From Gryganskiella cystojenkinii (taxonomy: Eukaryota > Mortierellomycota > Mortierellomycetes > Mortierellales > Mortierellaceae): a stretch of 12,385 nucleotides of DNA. The position numbers and the translations under genes were made by a program. This document shows, in pieces, positions 1 through 6,914 of the stretch. The stretch is taken from the NCBI GenBank assembly GCA_015852425.1, contig JAAAIG010001020.1:1-12385 (forward strand). The letters are read 5' to 3'. The notes under the pieces were generated by a model. It worked only from the letters and a program-made list of their open reading frames with translations. It ran no database searches and was not told the origin of the DNA. The number at the start of each line of letters is the position of its first letter. Position 1 is the stretch's first letter.

Positions 1-249
1 TCGGTCACACACAAATGAGGAATCAATTGCTTCCCTAATTTGGGTTAAGCTTTTTCTGCCTGACAAATGCAATTTTTTTTTCTGCTTCGCAAAACGCCTT
101 GAAAAGGCTCAGTCTCTTCTTTTCTTATGTTCAATGACACCTTCCAGTCCTCAAACAGAACAAAATCGCAGCGTGTCCATGGTCTGTGTGTACTAGGCGA
201 AGCAAAAAATTAAGAATTGATCCGGGAACATGACATGTTTACTGCAGAA
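1..249 (+). repeat. Left terminal inverted repeat
   Basis: This pairs with 12126-12385 on the opposite strand. Bases 1-55 are identical in the two arms. Further in, blocks stay alignable with small indels and differing T-runs: the CTGCTTCGCAAAA block, CAATGACACCTTC, ACAAAATCG, TCCATGGTCTG, TACTAGG, GAAGCAAAAAA and finally CTGCAGAA at 242-249. The arm contains a small perfect hairpin (GCCTT-GAA-AAGGC, 96-108) and an internal inverted pair TGCTTCGC (83-90) / GCGAAGCA (197-204). Confidence 0.95.
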
Positions 250-409
250 TAGAGGGCTGTTGCGGGCGTGATTGCTCCTCCACTCTCTTCTTCGCACAAT
301 GCTACTAAAACCCCTCCTCGCAATGACACCATCCCTAAGCTCACATCAATGCTTAGAAATTGCCCCGGATTATTATCATCTCGATATATTATGCGCGCAA
401 TATGCTTAC

Positions 410-583
410 TTAGACGTCTATGAGTGTTTGGTGTAAGGTACGTTCATATAACGTTTGAGAGAGTACCGAGTCAAGAGTGCGTGGAACGCAGCGCGCGATT
501 ACGGTATCGAGGCGCATTCTAGGATCGGGACGCAAAATAGTGCATTTTGAAATCCTATGTGGGTTTGGACGTCGACTTTTCAT
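410..583 (-). CDS. Doubtful small protein, 57 aa
   Basis: An ATG with A at -3 opens a 57-codon frame that is more GC-rich than its surroundings. The product is basic at the N-terminus (K2, R4, R5) and then helical-looking, with a run of L, V and T residues; it contains two cysteines (14 and 32) and no recognisable domain. No homologous copy is seen elsewhere in the window and no clear TATA box was assigned. A frame of this size can arise by chance, so this is listed mainly so that it is not lost. Confidence 0.2.
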   Translation of the reverse strand: MKSRRPNPHRISKCTILRPDPRMRLDTVIARCVPRTLDSVLSQTLYERTLHQTLIDV

Positions 584-1243
584 CGTGCGGTGTTGGTATA
601 CTTATGATTGAGAGAAACGAGCGAGGTATTTCGACCAATTCCTTGTGCGCTGACAACAGAGAACAGTCTTCTGGTCTTTGTGTTATAGTATAGGGGAAAA
701 GGAGAATCTCAGACAACAAAAAAGAGAGATAAATTTCTCTTTATTTATATGGGACGGAATCTCTTTGATGACGAGCCTGAAGTCTCTACGGCAAAGAGCC
801 AACAGCGGAAGTTTGTTTATACTTGCTCAAACTTTCAGAAGTGATTCTTCTTTCACTGTAGGGAAGACAGCAGCAGAAGTAATAACAGTAGAATAGGAAA
901 AGAAAAAGCAAAAAAAAAGCACCGAATTTCGCCCAGACAAACTCCTATACTCGTTCAGCCGATGATCTCGCGACAATAATGGAGAGTTTTTAAGGTCTTC
1001 TTTCACTCACTCCACCCCTCCCCGAATTCTGATCTGTTGCATAATACGGTTAAACTGCATCCATAAAATCTCAAGAAGGACTCGGGTTCAAAAATTGAAG
1101 AATAAACACCCCTTTTCGCCCAAAGTACCACATATTAATATATCGTGGATTAACTTTTTGTCATTATTGCAAGCAATCACAATCACCACCATTTGAAGGA
1201 CTAGGTGCTCGCCAACCCTCCGATTCGACAGAAAAACACCACC

Positions 1244-1402
1244 ATGTAAAGTTTTGCATTAACCGATTGTGCTGTGGATGAGCGTTGTTGCGACCTTTGT
1301 GGAAGCCGGAAAGTTCCTTCTGTTCACTATCAGCTGCCTATTTTTCCTTTCTCTCTCTCCATCTCTTATTTCCTCCCGACTTCCTCAGCTTTATCTGGAT
1401 AA
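1244..1402 (+). pseudogene. Possible cysteine-rich relic (ATG followed at once by TAA)
   Basis: A good start context (CACCACCATG at 1244) is followed immediately by TAA. The same frame then stays open to a TAA at 1400 and encodes a short cluster C-x5-CC-x2-C near its beginning, resembling the first part of the gene A cluster (C-x4-CC-x2-C). The rest of the frame becomes pyrimidine-rich and less protein-like. One reading is a dead copy of the cysteine-rich family. Another is that GTAAAG at 1246 is a splice donor, with TTAAC near 1259 as branch site, and that the ATG is not a start. Confidence 0.25.
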
Positions 1403-1642
1403 AGTCAACTATTACAACATTATCCATCTTTCTTCCGACACCAGTTTCCATCAATACTAGAGCAGCTTTGCTGTCATTTTTGTTATTCGTGAGACTCTAG
1501 AATCGACTGGCGATTGTCTGTTCTAAATTTTGATGGCAAAAACCCGCGCCCCAGAAAAACTGAACGGTGTAATAAGACATAAATTAATATATCAAAAGCT
1601 CTAACCCTTCCCCTCCACCTACTACTCCGTTGATATTCTTGA

Positions 1643-2006
1643 TATCCATGGAAGCACTCAGATCTCGTCATTAATAACCATCCATCAGCCTTACAACGAA
1701 AATCGGTTTACATATTTGCCCGACTCCAAAAGAAGGTACGAGTTTAATTTTTATTTTGAATGTCGTTTTTTTTCAGCGACCATTCTCTAGTATGGATTCG
1801 TGCTGCGTGAGGTATGGCGATGGGATGTGCTGCTGAGGAAATTACTGTTGTAGTAGATGAGAAACTACGGAGATAGTGGTACCGGAAGCTGCAAGAACCA
1901 AAGAGGAGCGACGGTCCCGTACAATTATTTTCCCTTTGTAATCGGCAATTGGAAAACAGCGACAGAAAAGATACGGGCTCGAAACGAAGAGGGCATAAAT
2001 CGATGA
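1643..2006 (+). CDS. Candidate spliced gene fragment of unknown function
   Basis: Three open segments join in frame if two short introns are removed: 1643-1735 (31 codons), intron 1736-1776 (41 nt, GTACGA donor, acceptor after a T8 tract), 1777-1806 (10 codons ending in Cys-Cys), intron 1807-1856 (50 nt, GTGAGG donor, TAG acceptor), then 1857-2006 (49 codons, TGA). Without the second intron the middle exon stops at 1834 after a Cys-rich stretch. The first segment has no in-frame ATG, so a 5' exon would be missing. No domain is recognised. The first intron is the better supported part; the rest is inference. Confidence 0.25.
1736..1776 (+). other. Candidate 41-nt spliceosomal intron
   Basis: AAG|GTACGA at the 5' end and a T8-CAG acceptor at the 3' end enclose an AT-rich 41-nt segment with no clear CTAAC box. 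Open frames continue on both sides in phase 0. Its length agrees with the other short candidate intron in the window (8981-9022, 42 nt). Confidence 0.45.
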
Positions 2007-2749
2007 TTGAGGGAACGAGGGTCATCGATAGCAGCATAATTGCTCGGGTTGGAGTCACGGTCAATTTTCTTAACCTTTTTCCAAGGCCTTTACCATTGCC
2101 ACGTGTTACCTTTTTCTTGGTTTGCACAATATGCATCTATTAATTGTGTTCCGATCGATTAGAGAGCAAAAGGGGCAGAAAAAAACCGGGGCAGAGAATA
2201 ATGTCAATCTAGCAGTAGAGAAGCTTTAGGGTTCGACACGAAACGCGAGGATGGATTCCTTTATAACGTTTCAGCCTGTGTTGTTACTTGGCGAGCACTC
2301 TGCTTTAAAAGAACTTCTGTGACACTTGTTGCCGCTCTTGCTACACGGGTCCGAGTATCTGACTAAAATTTCGTCCGATTTCCCAACGCCATTTCTACTC
2401 ATTTTTTCATCAGTTTAATATGAGTGCCCCATCATTAATATGACCCGAGAAGAAAGGAAAATATGTTTATAGCAGGTGGTATTATGTTTTTTTAAGATGC
2501 TCAAGGCGAAAGACAAAAGAAGAGCGCAGAGAAACAATGGGCAAAAGGCATCTGTCGGAATGATCTCCATTCTCAGCCATCCATGTCGCACATGCAAAGC
2601 AGGAAGGAAAAAAGAGGAAGTAAAAAGAAAGCAGTGAGCTGTAGCAAAAAAAAAAAAGCGATACGATGAGTGCCGGAGAATAAGAGGGAGGCGTAAACCT
2701 TGAGCTACCGACGTCGAGGATAACGATAACGACAACGACGACAAAGTCT

Positions 2750-3067
2750 TTATCTCTTTGCTTCTTTGGGAGTGACAGGGTGCCTGGCACCTCGAAGGAA
2801 GCAGTGAGCCTTGCAATGGGCGACCCCATGTCGGAGGATTCGGGGGCTCGGACAGCCTTCTGCGGCCTCGCAACGGAACTTGGCCTTGTGGTTTGCATCC
2901 TCGCAGTGGTAGAAGCAAGTCTGGCACTCGAGGCAACACTGCTCGAATGAGCAGTTGAACATCTTGCAACCTGGGTGCACTGCATGACTTCCCTTCTCGC
3001 CCATGTTGGTGACCGAGGTCGTCATCTTCAGAATGGATTGGGCGGGATTAAATCCGAAGGCTGACAT
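2750..3067 (-). CDS. Gene A: small cysteine-rich protein, 105 aa
   Basis: Role unknown; the cysteine and histidine pattern suggests zinc binding or multiple disulfides. Eleven cysteines lie at residues 34, 39, 44, 45, 48, 51, 55, 66, 72, 85 and 89. The centre is C45-x2-C48-x2-C51-x3-C55, preceded by C34-x4-C39; a second cluster (66-89) is rich in His. The C-terminus is basic. No signal peptide or membrane segment is seen. The frame is open further upstream to 3250, but that part translates a pyrimidine-rich leader, so the ATG at 3067 (context GACAATGTC) is preferred. A TATA-like CATATAAGCG lies about 195 bp upstream. The same core recurs in genes B, C and D of this window. The stop is TAA. 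I do not recognise the family; that it is a real gene is fairly likely. Confidence 0.7.
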   Translation of the reverse strand: MSAFGFNPAQSILKMTTSVTNMGEKGSHAVHPGCKMFNCSFEQCCLECQTCFYHCEDANHKAKFRCEAAEGCPSPRILRHGVAHCKAHCFLRGARHPVTPKEAKR

Positions 3068-3258
3068 TGTCTCTTGACTCGTGCTTGAGAGAAAAAGTGG
3101 CTGGAAGGACCGTGTAGATTGGCGTGCGTTCGAAATGAGTCGCTTGGGAAGGAGAAAACTGGGATAAGGAGGAGCAGTTTTTGCTTTTTTGGAGAAAGAG
3201 TGATAGAGAGAAGAAAAGAAAAATCTCAATATCGGCGAGGCGACAGTCATTTTAAACG

Positions 3259-3264
3259 CTTATA
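3259..3264 (-). promoter_or_regulatory. TATA-like box of gene A
   Basis: TATAAG on the minus strand (CATATAAGCG in context) is followed by a C/T-rich leader of about 165 nt leading to the ATG at 3067. Confidence 0.4.
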
Positions 3265-3267
3265 TGG

Positions 3268-3692
3268 TTCCTTCCTCTGTCCCTTCCTATCCGTCGTTCT
3301 TTTCCCTGCTATTTTCATATTTTTTTTTTTTTTCTAGTTTTTGTACTTTCTCATTCTGTGAATACGTCTTGAGGTAGAGAAAAAGAAGAACGAAAGGCTG
3401 ATAATGCAATACGAATTTTTTTTTTTTTTTTGCAAGTTCAAGAATATAAAGTCGAGGAGGTTCAGTGCGATCCACAGATTCGCTGGTATTTAGTGGGTCT
3501 TGCAATGAGGATATTTATGATGGACAATCATCGCATATCAGAAATAAAGGCAAAAGAAACAGCTTTATGGCACTTTGATTTTACGCAAGCTCGCGAGTTG
3601 TTCTAAACTGAGAACTAGATCCCTGATTGACAGATTGACTAACTGAGTGGGGAATAAGTAGAAAGGGAGACGGATTTTTGTTACAGAAAAGC
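3268..3692. other. Intergenic stretch between genes A and D
   Basis: This has long T and A homopolymers (T15 at 3321-3335; T14 at 3417-3430), typical of non-coding DNA. It should contain the gene A promoter and the gene D 3' untranslated region. No convincing gene or polyadenylation signal for gene D was found. Confidence 0.4.
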
Positions 3693-3989
3693 TCAACGGC
3701 AAGAGCAATGGTAATTGCAACTGAGGCATGAAATGTCACTACAGCAGATCGGAAACGGACAGTGCATTCCAGTGATACCAACGAGAGGTTTGGCGCAAAT
3801 CAAGAATGGCGTATGAGGTTCTCGAGCTTGAACATGTTGAGCATCCTGGTCGGCCTGTCTGTCCTGGTTTCCTCGGACAATGCAGCCCTCGCTTCCGTCG
3901 CTTTCGTTCGTGGCACTGGTGGCTTCAAGATTCTCGTGGACATCGAGGTTCCCCGGGGCTTCAAAAGAGTCGATGTTAACGGAGGGCAT
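3693..3989 (-). CDS. Gene D: small protein with C-terminal cysteine cluster, 98 aa
   Basis: Role unknown. Residues 1-60 are polar and acidic and probably disordered. The last 35 residues hold the cysteines: C65, C77, C82, C83, C88, C91, C95 and C97. The series C77-x4-CC-x4-C88-x2-C91-x3-C95 matches gene A (C-x4-CC-x2-C-x2-C-x3-C) apart from two extra residues, and an Asp stands near where the first core Cys would be. Third codon positions are mostly C, G or T, as in gene C. The ATG has G at -3. Upstream on the same strand there is a TATA-like AATAAAACG about 150 bp away and a T-rich leader. The protein ends two residues after the cluster with TGA, so the C-terminus may be truncated relative to A and B. 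A 75-codon frame on the same strand (4027 down to 3800) overlaps but has a weaker case. Confidence 0.55.
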   Translation of the reverse strand: MPSVNIDSFEAPGNLDVHENLEATSATNESDGSEGCIVRGNQDRQADQDAQHVQAREPHTPFLICAKPLVGITGMHCPFPICCSDISCLSCNYHCSCR

Positions 3990-4135
3990 AGCTGAAGGCC
4001 GATCGTATGAGGAGAGTTGGGAACCAAAAAAAAAGAGTAGTAAACGAGAATAAAAAAATAAAAAAATGCCCAGAGGACGCGAATGGATGGAGACAGAGAA
4101 AGGATGGCGCTAGAGCATCTCGACTTCGCACTTCG

Positions 4136-4141
4136 TTTTAT
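4136..4141 (-). promoter_or_regulatory. TATA-like box of gene D
   Basis: ATAAAA on the minus strand, followed by a T-rich leader, lies about 150 bp before the ATG of gene D, the same spacing range as for genes A, C, H1 and H2. Confidence 0.35.
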
Positions 4142-4955
4142 TTTTGATGGCCATACCTAGATGATTTTGAGCACCGTGAGTCTTTTTTTTTCGGCTTTCG
4201 TCCTTCATTTTCGAACTGCCAGGTGAATGAACAAAGCCGTCAAGGCAACAAGTCAGTGGTAATTAAGCGATATCAGGTCGACAACACGAACTCAGGGACA
4301 AAGTGACGGGATTGTAAACACTCCTGATATAATTGTGGTTATCGGAGCAAATTTGAAAAAATGAGAGATTTTAGCTTGTAGCGTGAGGTTAAAGGCTCGA
4401 TTACTGCTGAAAATCGCTAGACTCTTCTTTCATCTTTGTTTGCGACCCACTACAAGTACTTTTTTTCACCCTCTTGTTTGCAATTGCTTTTATTGCATTT
4501 TTTTTCTTGGCAGTAGATTTATTTTCTCGGCTAATTTTTTTCGGAAGAGAGGGTCTCTCAGCTATAAAAGTTCTCGTTTACCCAGATTCGGTCAGAAACA
4601 AGTCTGGGGACGAAGATAAGACATAGAAGCATAGGTCACCTCGGGAGGACAATGGATTCCTACTGGTAAAACAGACCAAACAAGAGTGCGATAAATTTGG
4701 CATTTGGAGAACAAATTGATCCCGCTTCTGTCGCTCTACGTAGCCCTCGAAGTTTGTTCCGCATTCTGCGTGCTCGTGAAATGGTTCAGCTCGACTGCTG
4801 GGGATTGCTGCCTCTTAGATTGAGGGTATATTTTTGGTGAGAACGAGGAAAAGTGATGGAAATAATCGAAAGACCTTTCGCCAGAAACGCTTAAAAGGTG
4901 AGCATGACGACTGGAAGGCAAGCCCTTGTAGTTTTTTCCTTCTCCATCTGCAACA
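4142..4955. other. Divergent intergenic region between genes D and B
   Basis: This separates the minus-strand gene D from the plus-strand gene B and must hold the gene B promoter. Two TATA candidates are visible on the plus strand: a strong TATAAAAG at 4563-4570 and TATATTTTT at 4827-4835. After the first, a well-placed ATG (GACAATGG, 4652) gives only five codons before TAA, either a tiny upstream frame or a first exon with a GTAAAA donor at 4666. A minus-strand open frame (4736-5002, no ATG) looks protein-like in composition but has no domain. Confidence 0.4.
4563..4570 (+). promoter_or_regulatory. TATA box (TATAAAAG)
   Basis: This is the best match to a TATA consensus in the window. It lies 89 bp before the ATG at 4652 and about 390 bp before the gene B candidate start at 4956. 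It could serve a long leader of gene B or a separate short spliced gene. Confidence 0.4.
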
Positions 4956-5858
4956 ATGAACCCTTCCCCGTCCCAAATCCCTGACGCCACTTCTGTCGGC
5001 AAGCGCGATCGAGCTTTGCTTCCTTATACTTGGACCGCTGCTTCAATTGATCCTACCAAGAGCAATCCACTATCTTCTGCTCAGGTCAGACCTCCAAGTC
5101 CTTTCGTTGAACCTTCGACCCTCATTCCCTTGGACAGATTGTCGGACCCCCGAGTCGGCTTTTCGTTTCAAGGTGACCTCTCTCCCTGTCAAACATGGCC
5201 CCCCTCGGCGCCTCTGTCCGCATCATTGCCGCGCGACCACCATGCTCCTTTAACTCATTTATAATGTCTTTCTGTTCAGCAGTTCGAGTCGTCGTTATTT
5301 TCTCGAGGCTGGTTTCCGTCTGGTCAAGGTACGTTTTTCGCCATTCGAGGCAGACCCACACTTCCTCAAGGCTCTTCATCTATGCGTACTCGAATCAAGT
5401 CTCCTCGAAGACGACCTTTGAAGTACCGATCTGCCAAGTTTGGAGCCACCGCGACCAAAGCCGCTTGTGTTGCGAACAAATCCAATATGCAGGAGTATCG
5501 AGAGAGTATCGCCTTTCTTTCCGACAGTGGCTGCGACGGAGATGACGACAAGAACAGTGATGATATCGATGGCGGCTATAATTCTGACGACTCTGATTGG
5601 ACCGAGGCAAGATGTCGCCTCCAGGGTTGTTACAACTGTGGAGACATGTGTTCTTGGTGTTATCACTGCTTGCACCATTGTCGGTTGTATTGCCGTGCTC
5701 ACCAGAACGAGGACGCTGCCACCCTTTACATGGCCAATCTGTCGAAGTATAATCCTGCCCTTTGGGGGGGCTGGAAGGAACCACAAGCTCGCGACTCGTC
5801 TGAATTCTCCACGTGGAGTTTCTCGTACAGCTCTTCTTGGTCGATGACCGAGAAGTAA
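4956..5858 (+). CDS. Gene B: acidic protein with cysteine/histidine cluster (5' end uncertain)
   Basis: The secure part is 5382-5858, 158 codons ending in TAA. Numbering from the Met at 5382: residues 1-20 are very basic, 48-73 are acidic (Asp/Ser-rich), and 78-107 form C-x4-C-x2-C-x3-C-x2-C-x2-C-x3-C-x3-C-x2-H (C78 to H107), likely metal-binding. The tail is Ser/Trp-rich. The cluster shares the gene A core. The Met at 5382 has a poor context, and the frame stays open upstream to an acceptor-like TTTCTGTTCAG ending at 5279. A proline-rich frame from ATG 4956 (ACAATGAA, pyrimidine-rich leader) is in register if 5085-5279 is an intron, although its donor GTCAGA is weak. Alternatives are donors GTGACC (5173) and GTACGT (5329), a start at ATG 5195, or an unspliced start at 5382 with TATAAT near 5260. 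A G7 run at 5764-5770 is a place where a sequencing slip would alter the tail. Family not recognised. Confidence 0.6.
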
Positions 5859-5929
5859 AAACGGGTCCCAAGCTTGGCTATCCTCATATAAGGCTTCATT
5901 TTGATGGACAGACGTTCTTCAAAGAGACG

Positions 5930-5935
5930 AATAAA
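5930..5935 (+). terminator. Polyadenylation signal of gene B
   Basis: AATAAA lies 72 bp after the gene B stop codon and is followed by A-rich sequence. Confidence 0.45.
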
Positions 5936-5939
5936 AACA

Positions 5940-6697
5940 GTGGAAAAAATAAGAAAAGCATAACAGGCTTAATCGAGAAAAATCAAACGCGCGGAAAGTC
6001 CTTATGGTAACGCGTCGTTCATATCTCAATTATGAGTTTCTGTTGCAGGACGGAACCTTCAGGTCATGTGGATTGAGGATTAAGTTGTGATACCCCCCCG
6101 TGGATGGAATCTTTCGTTCAGACGTGGCAATTATATACTCAGTCACTGATCCTCGATTCCAGAGTAAAAAAAGCCCCCGTCGTTCTCTATCTTTTCATTT
6201 TCGTTCTCCTATCACTCTCAAGGCAAAAAGGCGACAAAAAAACGTTTACATGAAAAGATCGGATAATGGAGGTTTGCAATGCACTGTGCTTGGTGGGTCA
6301 ACGAGAACTCCCCGAGAGACTATCTCTCTATCCCTCAATCCCTTATCTCTGGTCTGGTTCAATCTTCGATACTTTATTTTCGGAAAACAACGAAAAGTGC
6401 CAGGATGAAGAGTGATGAGCTAAGCGACACCTCTTACAAGCCATTCTTATCCGGTTAGAACAGTACAGTTTTCTCGCAAAGGTACAACAAATAGCCCTTT
6501 GTGAGTGTCTCTCTTCCATGTTTAGAGACAGTGAGCGAGTATCGTTCCTTGGGTTTGAAGGCTGGCAAGTCCTCAACAGGAGAAAGAGCTTTAAGAGGCA
6601 TGGCGTACGGGCGTCTACTTTATCGCTCCAAATAGCTGATGAGAACGTATATGTTCCTAGGGATTGAGATCGGGGAGTAAAAGGCGACCAGCCTGGC
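5940..6697. other. Gene-poor stretch between genes B and C
   Basis: Only short, weak frames are seen here: a 49-codon plus-strand frame from ATG 6104 with a hydrophobic segment near its middle, a 58-codon cysteine-containing minus-strand frame (6343-6519), and opposite that an 82-codon plus-strand open frame (6421-6666) lacking an ATG near its beginning. None has a recognisable domain. Confidence 0.35.
6343..6519 (-). CDS. Doubtful small cysteine-containing protein, 58 aa
   Basis: The ATG has a good context (A at -3). The product carries CC near residues 11-12, then C20, C29 and C32 followed by a His pair, a looser pattern than in genes A-D. A possible TATA-like GATAAAG lies about 105 bp upstream. 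The opposite strand is also open over this stretch, so the coding strand is not settled. It could be a diverged member of the cysteine-rich set or chance. Confidence 0.25.
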   Translation of the reverse strand: MEERHSQRAICCTFARKLYCSNRIRMACKRCRLAHHSSSWHFSLFSENKVSKIEPDQR

Positions 6698-6708
6698 TTT
6701 TAAAAAAT
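6698..6708 (+). promoter_or_regulatory. TATA-like box of gene C
   Basis: TTTAAAAAATA lies 207 bp before the ATG of gene C. A strongly pyrimidine-rich leader (about 6728-6900) ending in CAAAACAAATG follows, as is common for well-expressed fungal genes. Confidence 0.45.
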
Positions 6709-6914
6709 AGCAGCATTCGATAGTCATTTTCGACCTGTTTTCTCAAATTTCGTCGTTCCTCTTCGACATTCTCGCCTCCGTTCTCTCCTCCTACCACGCT
6801 TTTCGCCCTTTTTTTTTCTCTTTCTCTTTACCATTTTTTTCATTATACTTCTCACTCTTTTCATCTCTCCACTGCCTCTATTGCCATTTCACTTATCAAT
6901 TCACTTCAAAACAA

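Larger units (their letters stand above)
250..2749. other. 2.5 kb gene-poor region with scattered relics
   Basis: No long reading frame with convincing coding character is seen here. It holds several short pieces that look like decayed or heavily spliced coding sequence: a 57-codon minus-strand frame at 410-583, a 31-codon plus-strand frame starting at 749, a cysteine-rich frame behind an ATG-TAA at 1244-1402, and an intron-like element at 1736-1776 with open frames on both sides. A 130-codon minus-strand frame (2136 down to 1744) has no recognisable domain and is of a length chance can produce. The region 2150-2480 shows nothing firm. The part from about 2480 to 2749 is probably the 3' untranslated region of gene A; it includes a (GAYAAC)n-like simple repeat near 2716-2742. 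Confidence 0.5.

Noticed and set aside
1744..2136. Minus-strand 130-codon frame
   Set aside because: It has no domain and a poor composition, its length is expected by chance in a window of this size, and it conflicts with the plus-strand intron signals at 1736-1776.
2415..2985. Two overlapping minus-strand frames of 184 and 167 codons
   Set aside because: They are the other frames of gene A continued through its C/T-rich 3' region; the cysteine pattern supports only the 3067-2750 frame.
3068..3250. N-terminal extension of gene A to an ATG at 3250
   Set aside because: The extra 61 codons translate a pyrimidine-rich leader downstream of a TATA-like box; the ATG at 3067 has the better context.
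3762..4027. Plus-strand 77-codon frame and minus-strand 75-codon frame over gene D
   Set aside because: They are shadows of the gene D frame, whose wobble pattern and cysteine cluster are more convincing; the apparent C-terminal likeness of the 75-codon frame to H1/H2 is only a few residues.
5195..5871. Frames of 116-158 codons overlapping gene B on both strands
   Set aside because: They are overlapping shadows of gene B; the acidic segment and cysteine/histidine cluster favour the 5382-5858 frame.
6104..6253. 49-codon frame with a hydrophobic segment, possible tiny membrane protein
   Set aside because: The start context is weak, there is no promoter support, and the hydrophobic run arises from a T/C-rich stretch.
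6421..6666. Plus-strand 82-codon open frame resembling a helical protein segment
   Set aside because: It has no early ATG, no acceptor was recognised, wobble use is unbiased, and the opposite strand is open too.
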